Under the pieces are notes generated by a model, which ran no database searches, was not told the DNA's origin, and was given only the letters and a program-made list of their open reading frames with translations. Positions 41,223 through 49,534 of a stretch of 64,000 nt of DNA are shown here, piece by piece. The translations under genes were made by a program, and so were the position numbers. How positions within the stretch are numbered: position 1 is the stretch's first letter; every line of letters starts with the position of its first letter. This DNA is from Amycolatopsis bullii (GTDB lineage Bacteria > Actinomycetota > Actinomycetes > Mycobacteriales > Pseudonocardiaceae): contig NZ_BNAW01000040.1 of assembly GCF_014654205.1 (NCBI RefSeq), positions 1 to 64,000 of the forward strand, in the 5' to 3' direction.

Positions 41223-41831
41223 TCAGGCCAGCGGCCGCAGCACCCGCGACAGCCACTCGGCCGCCGCCCGGGAGATCGTCTCCAGGTCCTTGCCCAGGGT
41301 GTGGTCGCCGTCGACCAGGACCAGCTCCTGGTGCGGTCCCGGCTTCGGCCGCCCGAAGGGATCCCGCTCGCCTTGGATCACCAGCGTCGGGACCTCGACC
41401 GCGTCGAACTCCGGCTGGCGCGTCTTCTCCGGCTTGCCCGGCGGGTGCTCCGGGAACGCCAGGCACAGCACCGCCACCGCCTGCCCGGCCGACGCCGTCC
41501 GGCAGGCCACCCGCGCCCCGGACGAGCGCCCGCCGAACACGAACGGCAGGCCGTCGAAGCGTGCCGACAGGTCGTCCGCCACCGTCAGCCACGCCGTGTC
41601 CAGCTGGTTCGCCGGAGCCGGCGCGCGGCGGCCCGCCACCCGGTACGGCTGCTCCACCAGGGCCACGTGCACCCCCGCCGCCTGCGCCGCGCGCGTCACC
41701 GCCACCAGGTCCTTCGCCCCGAGGCCGCCGCCCGCGCCGTGGCCGAGCATGAGCACCGCTTCGCCCTCCTCGGCGCAGTGCAGGTACACCCGCGCCGGGC
41801 CGTAGGCGGTCTCGATCGGGATGGCCGTCAT
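41223..41831 (-). CDS. Alpha/beta hydrolase (KANL3/Tex30-like)
   Basis: The 202-residue protein contains an LGHGAGGGLGAKD oxyanion region, the nucleophile elbow GGRSSGARVACR (GxSxG with Ser in RSSG), a late VIQGERDPFGRP acid loop and GDHTLG with the catalytic His, the pattern of KANL3/Tex30 alpha/beta hydrolases. Substrate unknown. The ATG overlaps the SRAP stop by four bases (ATGA), so it is downstream in a two-gene operon. Confidence 0.85.
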   Translation of the reverse strand: MTAIPIETAYGPARVYLHCAEEGEAVLMLGHGAGGGLGAKDLVAVTRAAQAAGVHVALVEQPYRVAGRRAPAPANQLDTAWLTVADDLSARFDGLPFVFGGRSSGARVACRTASAGQAVAVLCLAFPEHPPGKPEKTRQPEFDAVEVPTLVIQGERDPFGRPKPGPHQELVLVDGDHTLGKDLETISRAAAEWLSRVLRPLA

Positions 41832-42586
41832 GACTTCGGCGCGTCGAACAGGGCGCCCTCCTGCGCCGGATCGACCCGCTCCAGCAGCTCGGGCCCGTTG
41901 TTGCGGACGTTGTTCACCTTGCTCGAGATCGGCCGCAGCTCCAGCGAAGCCACGATGTCCTCGGGCGTCGGCACCAGCAGGTCGGTGACGTCTTCGCGGT
42001 CCGGGTCCAGCCAGCCGTCCCAGTGCGACTTCGGCACGATCAGCGGCATCCGGTGGTGGACGTCGGTGAGCTGGCCCGCCGCGTCGGTCGTGATGATCGA
42101 GAACGTGATCAGCGGCGAGGCCTTGTCGTCGTCCTTCGGCCGCCAGCTCTCCCAGATCCCGCCGAACGCGATCGAGGAATCGTCGGGCGCCGTCATGTAG
42201 AACGGCTCCTTCTCCTTGCCCGTGCGGCGCCACTCGTACCAGCCGTCGGCGGGCACCAGGCAGCGGCGCGACACCAGCGCGCGGCGGAACGCGGGCTTCT
42301 CGGCGGCCGTTTCGGCGCGCGTGTTGATCATCCGCGAGCCGACCGACGGGTCCTTGGCCCAGAACGGCACCAGGCCCCACTTCATCATCCGCAGCGAACG
42401 TTCGGCGGGCTCGTCCTCGAGCACCTGGCCGTCTTCGTCACGCGGGTGCCGCTGCACGACCGTGACCACGTTCTTCGTCGGCGCCACGTTGTGGTCGGCG
42501 CGCGCGTGGCCCTCGGTGAGGTCGATCGCGTCGAACTCCTCGATCAGCTTCGCCGGGTCCTTCGTGGCGGCGTAGCGCCCGCACAT
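41828..42586 (-). CDS. SOS response-associated peptidase (SRAP/YedK, HMCES-like)
   Basis: The 252-residue protein begins MCGRYAATKDPAKL, placing the catalytic Cys2 after the start Met, followed by NVAPTKNVVTVV, MKWGLVPFWAKD, INTRAETAAEKPAFR, CLVPADGWYEW and the late HHRMPLIV with its conserved His. SRAP proteins form a covalent link with abasic sites in single-stranded DNA. An AGGAGG lies 7 bases before the ATG. It is divergent from rsgA. Confidence 0.94.
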   Translation of the reverse strand: MCGRYAATKDPAKLIEEFDAIDLTEGHARADHNVAPTKNVVTVVQRHPRDEDGQVLEDEPAERSLRMMKWGLVPFWAKDPSVGSRMINTRAETAAEKPAFRRALVSRRCLVPADGWYEWRRTGKEKEPFYMTAPDDSSIAFGGIWESWRPKDDDKASPLITFSIITTDAAGQLTDVHHRMPLIVPKSHWDGWLDPDREDVTDLLVPTPEDIVASLELRPISSKVNNVRNNGPELLERVDPAQEGALFDAPKS

Positions 42587-42693
42587 GACCAACCTCCTCC
42601 TCCGGAAAGAGTCATCGTTACACGCAGGCCAGGGCCCTGGCGAGCGGCGTGGGATCATTCGGGTGGGCACCGGCACACGAGAGGACGACGGGT

Positions 42694-43716
42694 TTGGCGC
42701 GCAACGACTGGAGCAGGCTGGACGAATCCGACGTCCGCGTGCGTCCGGGCAAGGGCAGCCGGCCCCGCAGCAAGCGCCGTCCGGAGCACGCCGACGCCGT
42801 CACGGCCATGGTCATCGGCAAGGACCGCGGGCGCTGGACCTGCGCGATCGACGCCGATCCGGCCCGCGTGGTCACCGCGATGCGGGCCCGCGAGCTGGGC
42901 CGGACCCCGGTGGTCGTCGGTGACCGGGTCGGCATCGTCGGGGACGTCTCCGGCAAGCCGGACACGCTCGCGCGGATCGTCCGGGTCGACGACCGCACCA
43001 GCTCCCTGCTGCGCACGGCCGACGACACCGACCCGTACGAGCGGCTGGTCGTGGCGAACGCCGAGCGCCTGCTGATCGTCACCGCCCTGGCCGACCCGCC
43101 ACCGCGCACCGGCTTCATCGACCGCTGCCTCGTGGCCTGCTACGCGGGCGGCGTCGAACCGGTCCTGTGCCTCACGAAGGCCGATCTGGCCAGCCCGGAC
43201 GAGCTCCTGTCGGGCTACGCAGGCCTCGACGTCCCGGCGATCGTGACCCGCTTCGACGAGGAGCCCGAAGGCCTCGCCGACATGCTGAAGGACCGCGTGA
43301 CGGCCCTGGTCGGCCACTCCGGTGTCGGCAAGTCGACATTGGTCAACCGGCTGGTCCCGGACGCCGAACTGGCCACCGGCGTGGTGAGCGCGGTCGGCAA
43401 GGGGCGGCACACGTCCGTCGCGGCCGTGGCACTGCCGCTGCCGGACGGCGGCTGGGTGATCGACACGCCCGGCGTGCGGTCGTTCGGGCTGGCCCACGTC
43501 ACCGCGGACGACATCGTGGACGCCTTCGAGGAGTTCGCCGAGGCCGCCGAAGAGTGCCCCTCCGGCTGCGGGCACCTGGGCGCGCCCGAGGACCCGGACT
43601 GCGCGCTCGACGACGTCGTCACCGAAGGGAAGGCGAGCCCCGAGCGGCTGGCGTCGCTGCGGCGCCTGCTGGCGTCGCGAGGCGGCCACGATGTGACTCG
43701 CCCCACCGAGTCCTGA
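42694..43716 (+). CDS. rsgA: Ribosome small-subunit-dependent GTPase A
   Basis: The 340-residue circularly permuted GTPase acts in 30S maturation. The TTG start (42694), after a GAGGACG site, gives LARNDWSRLDESDVRVRPGKGSRPR. An OB domain spans about 40-115. GTPase motifs occur in permuted order: NKxD-like CLTKADL (near 160), GHSGVGKSTLVNRL (near 207), and DTPGVRSFG. A zinc-binding C-terminal segment has CPSGCGHLGAPEDPDC (Cys-Cys-His-Cys). Confidence 0.95.
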   Translation: MARNDWSRLDESDVRVRPGKGSRPRSKRRPEHADAVTAMVIGKDRGRWTCAIDADPARVVTAMRARELGRTPVVVGDRVGIVGDVSGKPDTLARIVRVDDRTSSLLRTADDTDPYERLVVANAERLLIVTALADPPPRTGFIDRCLVACYAGGVEPVLCLTKADLASPDELLSGYAGLDVPAIVTRFDEEPEGLADMLKDRVTALVGHSGVGKSTLVNRLVPDAELATGVVSAVGKGRHTSVAAVALPLPDGGWVIDTPGVRSFGLAHVTADDIVDAFEEFAEAAEECPSGCGHLGAPEDPDCALDDVVTEGKASPERLASLRRLLASRGGHDVTRPTES

Positions 43717-43817
43717 GGCAACCGGGAACCAATCGCCGATCGTCACCGTCACATCGGTAACCATTCGCCCGTTCGGGCGATATGCCGAGCGGAAGATCCG
43801 ATCCTGAGGGGAACTCG

Positions 43818-44702
43818 ATGCGCAAGACCACCCTGATCGCCGCGGGCGCCGCGCTGGTGCTCACGCTGACCGCGTGCAGCGGCAACTCCGCCACCGGCAC
43901 CGCCGAACCGGCCGCCGCGGGCGGCCAGAGCCAGACCGACGGCCTCGCTTCGCCTTTCACCGACGCGATCAAGCTGGCGTCGGAGGCCAAGCAGGGCACC
44001 GAGAAGTCCAAGTCGGCGAAGTTCACCATGGAGGGCTCCGCCGCCGGCCAGACCATGACCGCTTCCGGCGCCATGGCCTTCGACGGCGCGGACACGAAGT
44101 TCTCGATGACGAGCACCGCGGCCGGCCAGACCACCGAGATGCGCATGGTCGACAAGGTCATGTACATCAAGCTGCCCGCCGAAGAGCAGAAGCAGATGGG
44201 CACGGACAAGCCGTGGGCCAAGATCTCGGCGGATGGCACCGACCCGTTCTCGCAGGCGATCGGCGGCGCGCTGTCCAAGTCGGCCGAGCAGAGTGACCCG
44301 AGCAAGATGCTCGAGCAGATCTCGAAGACGGGCCGGATCATCTCGTCCGACCAGACCGAGCTGAACGGCCAGAAGGTCAACCACTACAAGGTGGAGCTCG
44401 ACGTCGCCAAGGCGCTCGACCAGTTCACCGACCAGGTCCCGGCCGCGTCGCGTGACCAGCTCACCGAGAAGCTCAAGGGCAAGGACCTCAAGCTCCCGGC
44501 GGAGCTGTGGCTCGACAAGAACAACCTGCCGGTGCAGGTCACCATGGACCAGGGCCCGATGATGCAGGCGCTGGGCGCGCCGGCCGGCGACGCCAAGTTC
44601 ACGATGAAGTACAGCGACTGGGGCACCCAGGTCGACGTGGCGGCCCCGCCCGCCGACCAGGTCGTCGACTTCGGCGAGCTGATGAAGAAGGCCGGTCGCT
44701 GA
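43818..44702 (+). CDS. LppX/LprAFG-type lipoprotein (copy 1)
   Basis: The 294-residue protein has a signal peptide ending in the lipobox LTAC (Cys20), then a mature domain with SAKFTMEGSAAGQTMTASG and KVMYIKLPAEE that fits the LprG/LppX fold, a hydrophobic pocket carrying lipids across the periplasm in mycobacteria. A GAGGGGAA site precedes the ATG. A strong terminator follows, then a shorter homologue. The role in an organism without a full mycomembrane is unclear; lipid transport is inferred from the family. Confidence 0.85.
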   Translation: MRKTTLIAAGAALVLTLTACSGNSATGTAEPAAAGGQSQTDGLASPFTDAIKLASEAKQGTEKSKSAKFTMEGSAAGQTMTASGAMAFDGADTKFSMTSTAAGQTTEMRMVDKVMYIKLPAEEQKQMGTDKPWAKISADGTDPFSQAIGGALSKSAEQSDPSKMLEQISKTGRIISSDQTELNGQKVNHYKVELDVAKALDQFTDQVPAASRDQLTEKLKGKDLKLPAELWLDKNNLPVQVTMDQGPMMQALGAPAGDAKFTMKYSDWGTQVDVAAPPADQVVDFGELMKKAGR

Positions 44703-44722
44703 CCGGACGACGGTGAGTAGCG

Positions 44723-44763
44723 GCGGCTCCCCCGAACGAGATCGGGGGAGCCGCTGTGTTTTT
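44723..44763 (+). terminator. Rho-independent terminator between the twin lipoproteins
   Basis: A 13-bp perfect stem (GCGGCTCCCCCGA at 44723-44735, TCGGGGGAGCCGC at 44742-44754) with a 6-nt loop is followed by TGTGTTTTT. It is one of the few hairpins here with a U-rich tail. It ends nine bases before the next ATG. Confidence 0.9.
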
Positions 44764-44772
44764 GTGGGCGCC

Positions 44773-45519
44773 ATGCGCAAAGCCGCCGTGGTGCTGCTGT
44801 TCGCCCTGCTCGCCGGTGCGTGCTCCGACCCGCCCCGCCGTCCGGCGTTCGAAGACGCGCGAGCACTGGCCGACGCCGCAACGGCCGCCACGACGAGCGG
44901 CGGCTCGGCGAAGTTCGGCACGGACGTCGCGGTGGGTTCGGTCCGCTCGAAGGGGCAGGGCCACTCCCGCTTCGGCGCCGGCGGGACGGCCCAGGTGATG
45001 ACGACGGACCTGCTCGGCGAGCCGCTGGAGCTGCGGCAGGTGGCGGGCAAGCTGTACGCGAAGGTGCCGGAAGGCTCCCGCGACGAGGGGGGCAAGCCGT
45101 GGGTGGTGGTCGCGGCGGACGGAACGGACCCGTTTTCCCAGATCGCCGGAGGCAGCTTGACCCAGCTGGCGGCCCAGAACGACCCGGCGCACACACTGGG
45201 CGAGATCCGAACGGCCGGGACGATCGTGGCGGCCGAGCGAGGGCTGCTGGACGGCGCGGCGGCGGAGCACTACCGCGTCGAGCTCGACCTGGCGCGGCTG
45301 GGCACGGACCTGCCGGCGGGGCTGCCCGCGGACGCGGCGGGTCAGGTGGGTGGGAAGTTCCCGGTGGAGTTGTGGCTCGATGAGGCGCATCGGCCGGTGC
45401 AGATCGTGCTGGACCTGTCGCCGATCCTGCCGGGGTCGGAGGCGCGGATCACGACGCGGTATTCGGACTGGGGCAGCCCGGTGGACATTCAGCCACCGCC
45501 TGCCGGCGAGGTGGGCTAG
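44773..45519 (+). CDS. LppX/LprAFG-type lipoprotein (copy 2)
   Basis: The 248-residue paralogue begins MRKAAVVLLFALLAGAC, with the lipobox Cys17. It shares with copy 1 the WVVVAADGTDPFSQ-like motif, the EHYRVELDLA strand, PVELWLDEAHRPVQI and RYSDWGSPVDIQPP. The N-terminal half is more divergent. It lies just after a strong terminator, so transcription probably starts separately or by readthrough; no ribosome site stands out, and the ATG starts with the basic signal residues. Confidence 0.85.
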   Translation: MRKAAVVLLFALLAGACSDPPRRPAFEDARALADAATAATTSGGSAKFGTDVAVGSVRSKGQGHSRFGAGGTAQVMTTDLLGEPLELRQVAGKLYAKVPEGSRDEGGKPWVVVAADGTDPFSQIAGGSLTQLAAQNDPAHTLGEIRTAGTIVAAERGLLDGAAAEHYRVELDLARLGTDLPAGLPADAAGQVGGKFPVELWLDEAHRPVQIVLDLSPILPGSEARITTRYSDWGSPVDIQPPPAGEVG

Positions 45520-45646
45520 CGCGGACGCCTCGTTCGGGGGTTGCCGCCGGATGGTCGGGCCCCGGCAAACTTCCCCCGCCCTCCCAGGGGGGCGTCCCCA
45601 AGTCCAGTCTACCGGCCATCCCCGACAAAACCCCTGCTCAGCGCCG

Positions 45647-45678
45647 GTTGTCCACAGGCGCAAGCTTTTGGGGACAAC
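45647..45678. terminator. Weak inverted repeat with a DnaA-box-like 9-mer
   Basis: GTTGTCC (45647-45653) pairs with GGACAAC (45672-45678) over an 18-nt loop just after the DUF6912 stop codon on the minus strand. TTGTCCACA at 45648-45656 matches the actinobacterial DnaA box. The hairpin is weak. The 45520-45646 stretch holds no gene. Confidence 0.35.
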
Positions 45679-46170
45679 TCAGAGCAGCTCCAGCAGGAAC
45701 GGCAGCTCCTGCGGCGCATACCAAGCCAGCTCATGATCCTCGGCATCCCCCAACGTGAACTCCGCGTCCGGGTCACCCAGGTCGGCCGCGTCGATCACCG
45801 CCGCCGCCGCGGCCACTGCCTCCGCCGCCTCCGGGGCGTCCACGTGGATCGCCGCCACCGCCGACAGCGGAATCGGGCCGCCGATGCGGACCACCGGGGC
45901 GTCCAAGTCCGGCCGGAGGGTCACGCCCGAAACGTCCGCCGACACCACCACCCGGCGCGGCTCGCCCTTCTCCTCCGCCGCGATCAAGCGCAACGAAGCC
46001 CGGGCCGCGTCCAGCAGCGCCGCGTACTCCAGCTCCTCGTCCGACCCGCTCACGTACGCCTCGCGCAACGCCGGCGTCAGCGCGAACGCCGTTCCGCTGC
46101 GGGCGCGGAACTCCCCCGATGTCTCGAGGTCGCGAAGCATCGCGATGGTCGCAGGCAGATAGACCCTCAC
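45679..46170 (-). CDS. DUF6912 family hypothetical protein
   Basis: The 163-residue acidic protein starts VRVYLPATIAMLRDLETSGEF and ends ELAWYAPQELPFLLELL. An LPATxxxL start and a C-terminal HELAWYxxQELP segment match a family recently named DUF6912, which has no known role. The GTG overlaps the stop of the acyltransferase gene upstream by four bases (GTGA), so it is translationally coupled to it. Confidence 0.75.
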   Translation of the reverse strand: MRVYLPATIAMLRDLETSGEFRARSGTAFALTPALREAYVSGSDEELEYAALLDAARASLRLIAAEEKGEPRRVVVSADVSGVTLRPDLDAPVVRIGGPIPLSAVAAIHVDAPEAAEAVAAAAAVIDAADLGDPDAEFTLGDAEDHELAWYAPQELPFLLELL

Positions 46171-47573
46171 CAGTGCGCACCCTTCAGCTCTTCCAGGGAC
46201 TCTTCGATCATCCCGGCCACCAGATCCACGTCGAACGCGGCCTTGCGGTCGCCGTTCAGTCCGAAGTAGACGCCGCCGTGGTAGGACGTCACCCCGATCG
46301 CCAGCGCCTGGGTGCGCATCAGCGGCATCACCGGGAACATCTCGACCAGTCTGGCCTCTCCCGCGTACATCGGCACCTGGGGACCCGGTGAATTGGTCAC
46401 CATGACGTTGAAGATGCGCCCGGACAGCGACCCCGCCGCTCGCGCGCCGAGCGAGTGGAGCGTAGCCGGGGCGAAGCCGCCGACCTTGAGCAGGCCGCGC
46501 GCCGCCACCGAACGGCCCGAATCGAGGTGCTCGGCCATCGCGTGGCCGATGTGCTGGAGCCGCAGGACCGGGTTCGGCTCGCCGACCGGCAGGTCCACCA
46601 GGTACGCCGCCACCTGGTTGCCGACCAGGCCCGGCGTCGAGTACCCGGGCGTCTCGGCGTCGCGGACCGCCAGCGGCACCAGCGCGCGGATCGTCGTGTT
46701 CGGCGTCAGCTGCACCTCGCGCGAAAGCAGCCATTCGCGCAGCGCCCCCGCGATGGCCGCGAGGACGACGTCGTTCACCGTGCCGCCGTGCGCCGCGCGG
46801 ATCTTGCGGAAGTCCTCCAGCCGCGTGCGCACGACCGCGAACACGCGGCCACCCGAGACCCGGACGTTCAGCGGTCCGGACGGCGCCGGGCTCACCAGCG
46901 TGCGCAGCGTCGACGCCACCCCGCCGACCGTCTCGGCGAACTTGCCCGCCGCCGCGACCGCGTCGTTCGCCGCCGACCGTACGTTCTCCACCACCTCGCC
47001 CGGCCGCTGGACGCCCTCGCTGATCGCGTCCAGCACCAGCTGGGTGCGGCTCGGCTCGCGGCGCGGCGTCCAGATGTCCTCGAACGGCTCAGGCTCGGCC
47101 GGCACCGGGTCGAGGATGAGCTGGCCGAGGTCGATCGTGCCGACACCGTCCACAACGGACTGGTGGGTCTTGGTCACCAGCGCCACCCGGTCGCCGGCCA
47201 GCCCCTCGATGAAGTACGCCTCCCAGAGCGGCCGCTCCGGCGCCAACCGCCGCGACATCAGGCGCGCGACCAGGTCGAACAGCTGGTCGTCGCTGCCCGG
47301 CTGGGGCAGCGCCGAGCGCCGGACGTGGTAGTTCAGGTCGAAGTCGACGTCGTCCACCCACACCGGCCGCGCCAGGTGGCCCGGCACCTCCAGCACGCGC
47401 TGCCGGTACCGCGGCAGGTACGCCAGCCGCCCGCCGATGAGGTCGACCAGCTGTGCGTAGCCGAACCCGGAGCGCGGCCGCTCGAAGATCGCCACGCCGC
47501 CGACGTGCATCGGGGTCGCGTGGTCCTCGACGTACAGGAACGAGGCGTCCAGCGCGGAAAGGCGGTCGGGCAT
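46167..47573 (-). CDS. WS/DGAT-family O-acyltransferase with altered active-site motif
   Basis: The 468-residue protein has the wax-ester synthase/diacylglycerol acyltransferase layout: MPDRLSALDASFLYVEDHATPMHVGGVAIFE at the start, LARPVWVDDVDFDLNYHVRR, the active-site segment, and a C-terminal half with NVMVTNSPGPQVPMYAGEARL. The usual HHxxxDG is KTHQSVVDG: His137 is present, Gln138 replaces the second His, Asp142 and Gly143 are kept. Because the second His is considered the general base, activity may be low or different. It is coupled to DUF6912 downstream (GTGA). Confidence 0.88.
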   Translation of the reverse strand: MPDRLSALDASFLYVEDHATPMHVGGVAIFERPRSGFGYAQLVDLIGGRLAYLPRYRQRVLEVPGHLARPVWVDDVDFDLNYHVRRSALPQPGSDDQLFDLVARLMSRRLAPERPLWEAYFIEGLAGDRVALVTKTHQSVVDGVGTIDLGQLILDPVPAEPEPFEDIWTPRREPSRTQLVLDAISEGVQRPGEVVENVRSAANDAVAAAGKFAETVGGVASTLRTLVSPAPSGPLNVRVSGGRVFAVVRTRLEDFRKIRAAHGGTVNDVVLAAIAGALREWLLSREVQLTPNTTIRALVPLAVRDAETPGYSTPGLVGNQVAAYLVDLPVGEPNPVLRLQHIGHAMAEHLDSGRSVAARGLLKVGGFAPATLHSLGARAAGSLSGRIFNVMVTNSPGPQVPMYAGEARLVEMFPVMPLMRTQALAIGVTSYHGGVYFGLNGDRKAAFDVDLVAGMIEESLEELKGAHW

Positions 47574-47607
47574 GGGCCGATCCTTACACAATGCGAGACT
47601 GCGGGGT

Positions 47608-48369
47608 GTGGGTGATGAGTCGACTATCTCGCCGAAGGACCGCTTCCTGACCGTGTACGGGCGGAAGCCGGTGCTCGAGGCACTGGCGGACGACGGCCTG
47701 CGCGTGGACAAGGTGATTCTCGCCGACACCGCCCGCGGTCCCGGCGCGGCCGAGATCACGCGCGCGGCGAAGGCCGCCGGCGTGCCGGTGCAGCGCGCCA
47801 GCGCCCACCGCGTCAAGGTGCTCGCCGGCAACGGCAAGCAGGACCAGGGCGTGCTCGCCGACGTCGTCGCGCCGCGGATGCGAGCGCTTTCCGCGGCGCT
47901 GGCCGACCGGCGGCCGCCGTCGCGGGTGCTGCTGCTGGACGGCATCACCACACCCGCGAACGTCGGCATGATCCTGCGGACGGCGACCGCGGCGGGCCTG
48001 GACGGCGTGATCGTGCCCCGGCGGGGTGTCGCGGCGCTGGACCCGCTGGTGGTCAAGGCCTCGGCCGGGGTGGCGTTCCGCGCGCCGGTGCTGCGCTGCG
48101 GCTCGGCGGGCGAGGCCGCGGAGATGCTCGCCGAAGCCGGCTACGGGCTCTACGCGCTGGGCGCGTCGGCTCGCACGACGGTGTTCGACGTCGACCTGCC
48201 CCAGCGCGCGGCGTTCGTGCTCGGCGGCGAGACGGCCGGGGTCGGGCCGGAGGTCGGCGAGCTCGTCACGGAGTGGCTGTCGATCCCGATGCCCGGTGAC
48301 GTCGAGTCGCTGAACGTCTCGGCCGCGGCCGCGGTGCTGTCGTTCGAGCTGGTCCGCCGCGCGCGCTGA
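47608..48369 (+). CDS. TrmH/SpoU-family RNA 2'-O-methyltransferase
   Basis: The 253-residue enzyme has an N-terminal substrate-binding domain (VYGRKPVLEALADDGLRVDKVILAD) and a SPOUT domain with LLLDGITTPANVGMILRTATAAGLDGVIV, FVLGGETAGVGPEV and the C-terminal SIPMPGDVESLNVSAAAAVLSFE, the three SpoU motifs. It methylates the 2'-O of a tRNA or rRNA nucleotide with SAM. The GTG at 47608 starts the conserved region. It is divergent from the acyltransferase gene 34 bp away. Confidence 0.93.
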   Translation: MGDESTISPKDRFLTVYGRKPVLEALADDGLRVDKVILADTARGPGAAEITRAAKAAGVPVQRASAHRVKVLAGNGKQDQGVLADVVAPRMRALSAALADRRPPSRVLLLDGITTPANVGMILRTATAAGLDGVIVPRRGVAALDPLVVKASAGVAFRAPVLRCGSAGEAAEMLAEAGYGLYALGASARTTVFDVDLPQRAAFVLGGETAGVGPEVGELVTEWLSIPMPGDVESLNVSAAAAVLSFELVRRAR

Positions 48370-48373
48370 CTGT

Positions 48374-48775
48374 TCACCCGGCGGCGAACAGCACCGCGAG
48401 TTCGTCCAGCGTCTCGCTGACCGACCGGTGGTGCACCCCGACCATGCCCGCCTCGACGGCGCCGCGGATGTTCGCCGCGGAGTCGTCGACGACCGCGCAG
48501 CGCGCGGCGGGCAGCCCGAGCCGGTCGGCCGCGATCAGGTAGACCGCCGGATCCGGCTTGGCCACGCCGACCTCCCCGGAGAACACCAGAGCGTCGAAAT
48601 AGTCGGACATCGTGTCCTTGACCTCGTCCGACGCCCCCGGGGCGTTGGACAGCAGCGCGGTGCGGACGCCGCGCTCGCGTGCGGCCGCCAAGTAGTCGTA
48701 GAACCGGCCGGCGTCGGGATCGGTGAGAACCCCCGCGAAATCGACCAATAGCCCTTTCAGCACCCGGCACACCAT
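48374..48775 (-). CDS. HAD-family hydrolase
   Basis: This 133-residue protein is a small HAD hydrolase: nucleophile motif LLVDFAGVLTD, motif II ALLSNAPG, motif III near KPDPAVYLIAADRLG (Lys) and motif IV VVDDSAANIRGA. The second Asp of the DxD pair is Ala, as in many subfamily IA members. The ATG at 48775 is followed by a GTG and both are possible starts. It is shorter than typical members because the cap domain is small. Converges with the methyltransferase, four bases between stops. Confidence 0.82.
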   Translation of the reverse strand: MVCRVLKGLLVDFAGVLTDPDAGRFYDYLAAARERGVRTALLSNAPGASDEVKDTMSDYFDALVFSGEVGVAKPDPAVYLIAADRLGLPAARCAVVDDSAANIRGAVEAGMVGVHHRSVSETLDELAVLFAAG

Positions 48776-48933
48776 AGCTGTGGCGACCAACCGTGTCTCG
48801 CAGTGCGGGCGGTTTACCGCATCGGTCGTGCAGAATCCACGGCTTCGGCAGTTCTCCCCCGGATCGTGCGATTCCGGTGTCCTTTTCCCCCGTTTCCGCC
48901 TCTAAGCGAATGCCGAGTCAGGGAGGGCAGGAA

Positions 48934-49383
48934 ATGATCGAGGAACATCGGTTGCGACGGCTGATGCACTGCGAGGTGCCGGGCCGGGCGGAGGGGGCGA
49001 CGTCGAGGGAGCACCACCGCGGCGACCCGCGGTGCCCGGCGCCGCCGCAGCTCGAAGCGGGCGAAGTGGGTCACCTGCTGAACATGCTGCTGGAGGCCTA
49101 CGACGGCCGCCGGCCGGCGGCGCAGGTCCGCGCCTTGGTCGCTCCGGAGGTGTACGCCGGTCTCACCGGGCCGCGACGGCCGCGGCCACGGCACCGGACG
49201 CAGACGATCCACACGTGCACCCCGGCACCGGAGGTCGTCGAGGCGTGCGCCCGCGTGGAGGCGGACGGCCGGTCGTTCGCGCTGGCGGCAAGATTCGTCC
49301 GCACCCCGGCGGGCTGGCGGTGCGAGCGGTTCGCCCTGTTGAAACCGCAGCAGCCGGCCCACCCGCTCCGGTGGGCGGCATGA
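48934..49383 (+). CDS. Rv3235-like conserved protein
   Basis: The 149-residue protein starts MIEEHRLRRLMHCEVPGRAEG after a GGGAGG-containing site. It has LNMLLEAYDGRRPAAQVRALVAPEVYAGL and a C-terminal VVEACARVEADGRSFALAARFVR ... WRCERFALL. The pattern matches Rv3235-like proteins found near secA in actinobacteria. The role is unknown; the fold resembles a small NTF2-like strand-helix domain only loosely. Confidence 0.72.
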   Translation: MIEEHRLRRLMHCEVPGRAEGATSREHHRGDPRCPAPPQLEAGEVGHLLNMLLEAYDGRRPAAQVRALVAPEVYAGLTGPRRPRPRHRTQTIHTCTPAPEVVEACARVEADGRSFALAARFVRTPAGWRCERFALLKPQQPAHPLRWAA

Positions 49384-49424
49384 GATCGGACGGCGAGGGT
49401 CGCTCACCACCGCAGCCGACCCCG

Positions 49425-49481
49425 AGCGCCCCAAGGTGGCCTTGGTTGCGTCTGACGCACCGAAGGCCACCTTGGGGCGCT
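49425..49481. terminator. 19-bp perfect hairpin, GAAGGCCACCT family
   Basis: The arms 49425-49443 and 49463-49481 are perfectly complementary; the right arm contains AAGGCCACCTTGGGGCGCT. The 19-nt loop is TGACGCA-like. It lies 41 bp after the Rv3235-like stop and 54 bp before the P450 stop, between convergent genes. Confidence 0.85.
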
Positions 49482-49534
49482 GCCCGACCTCGGACCCGCG
49501 GGACCGGCCAGGCGGGAACGCCTGCTCGCCGGAA

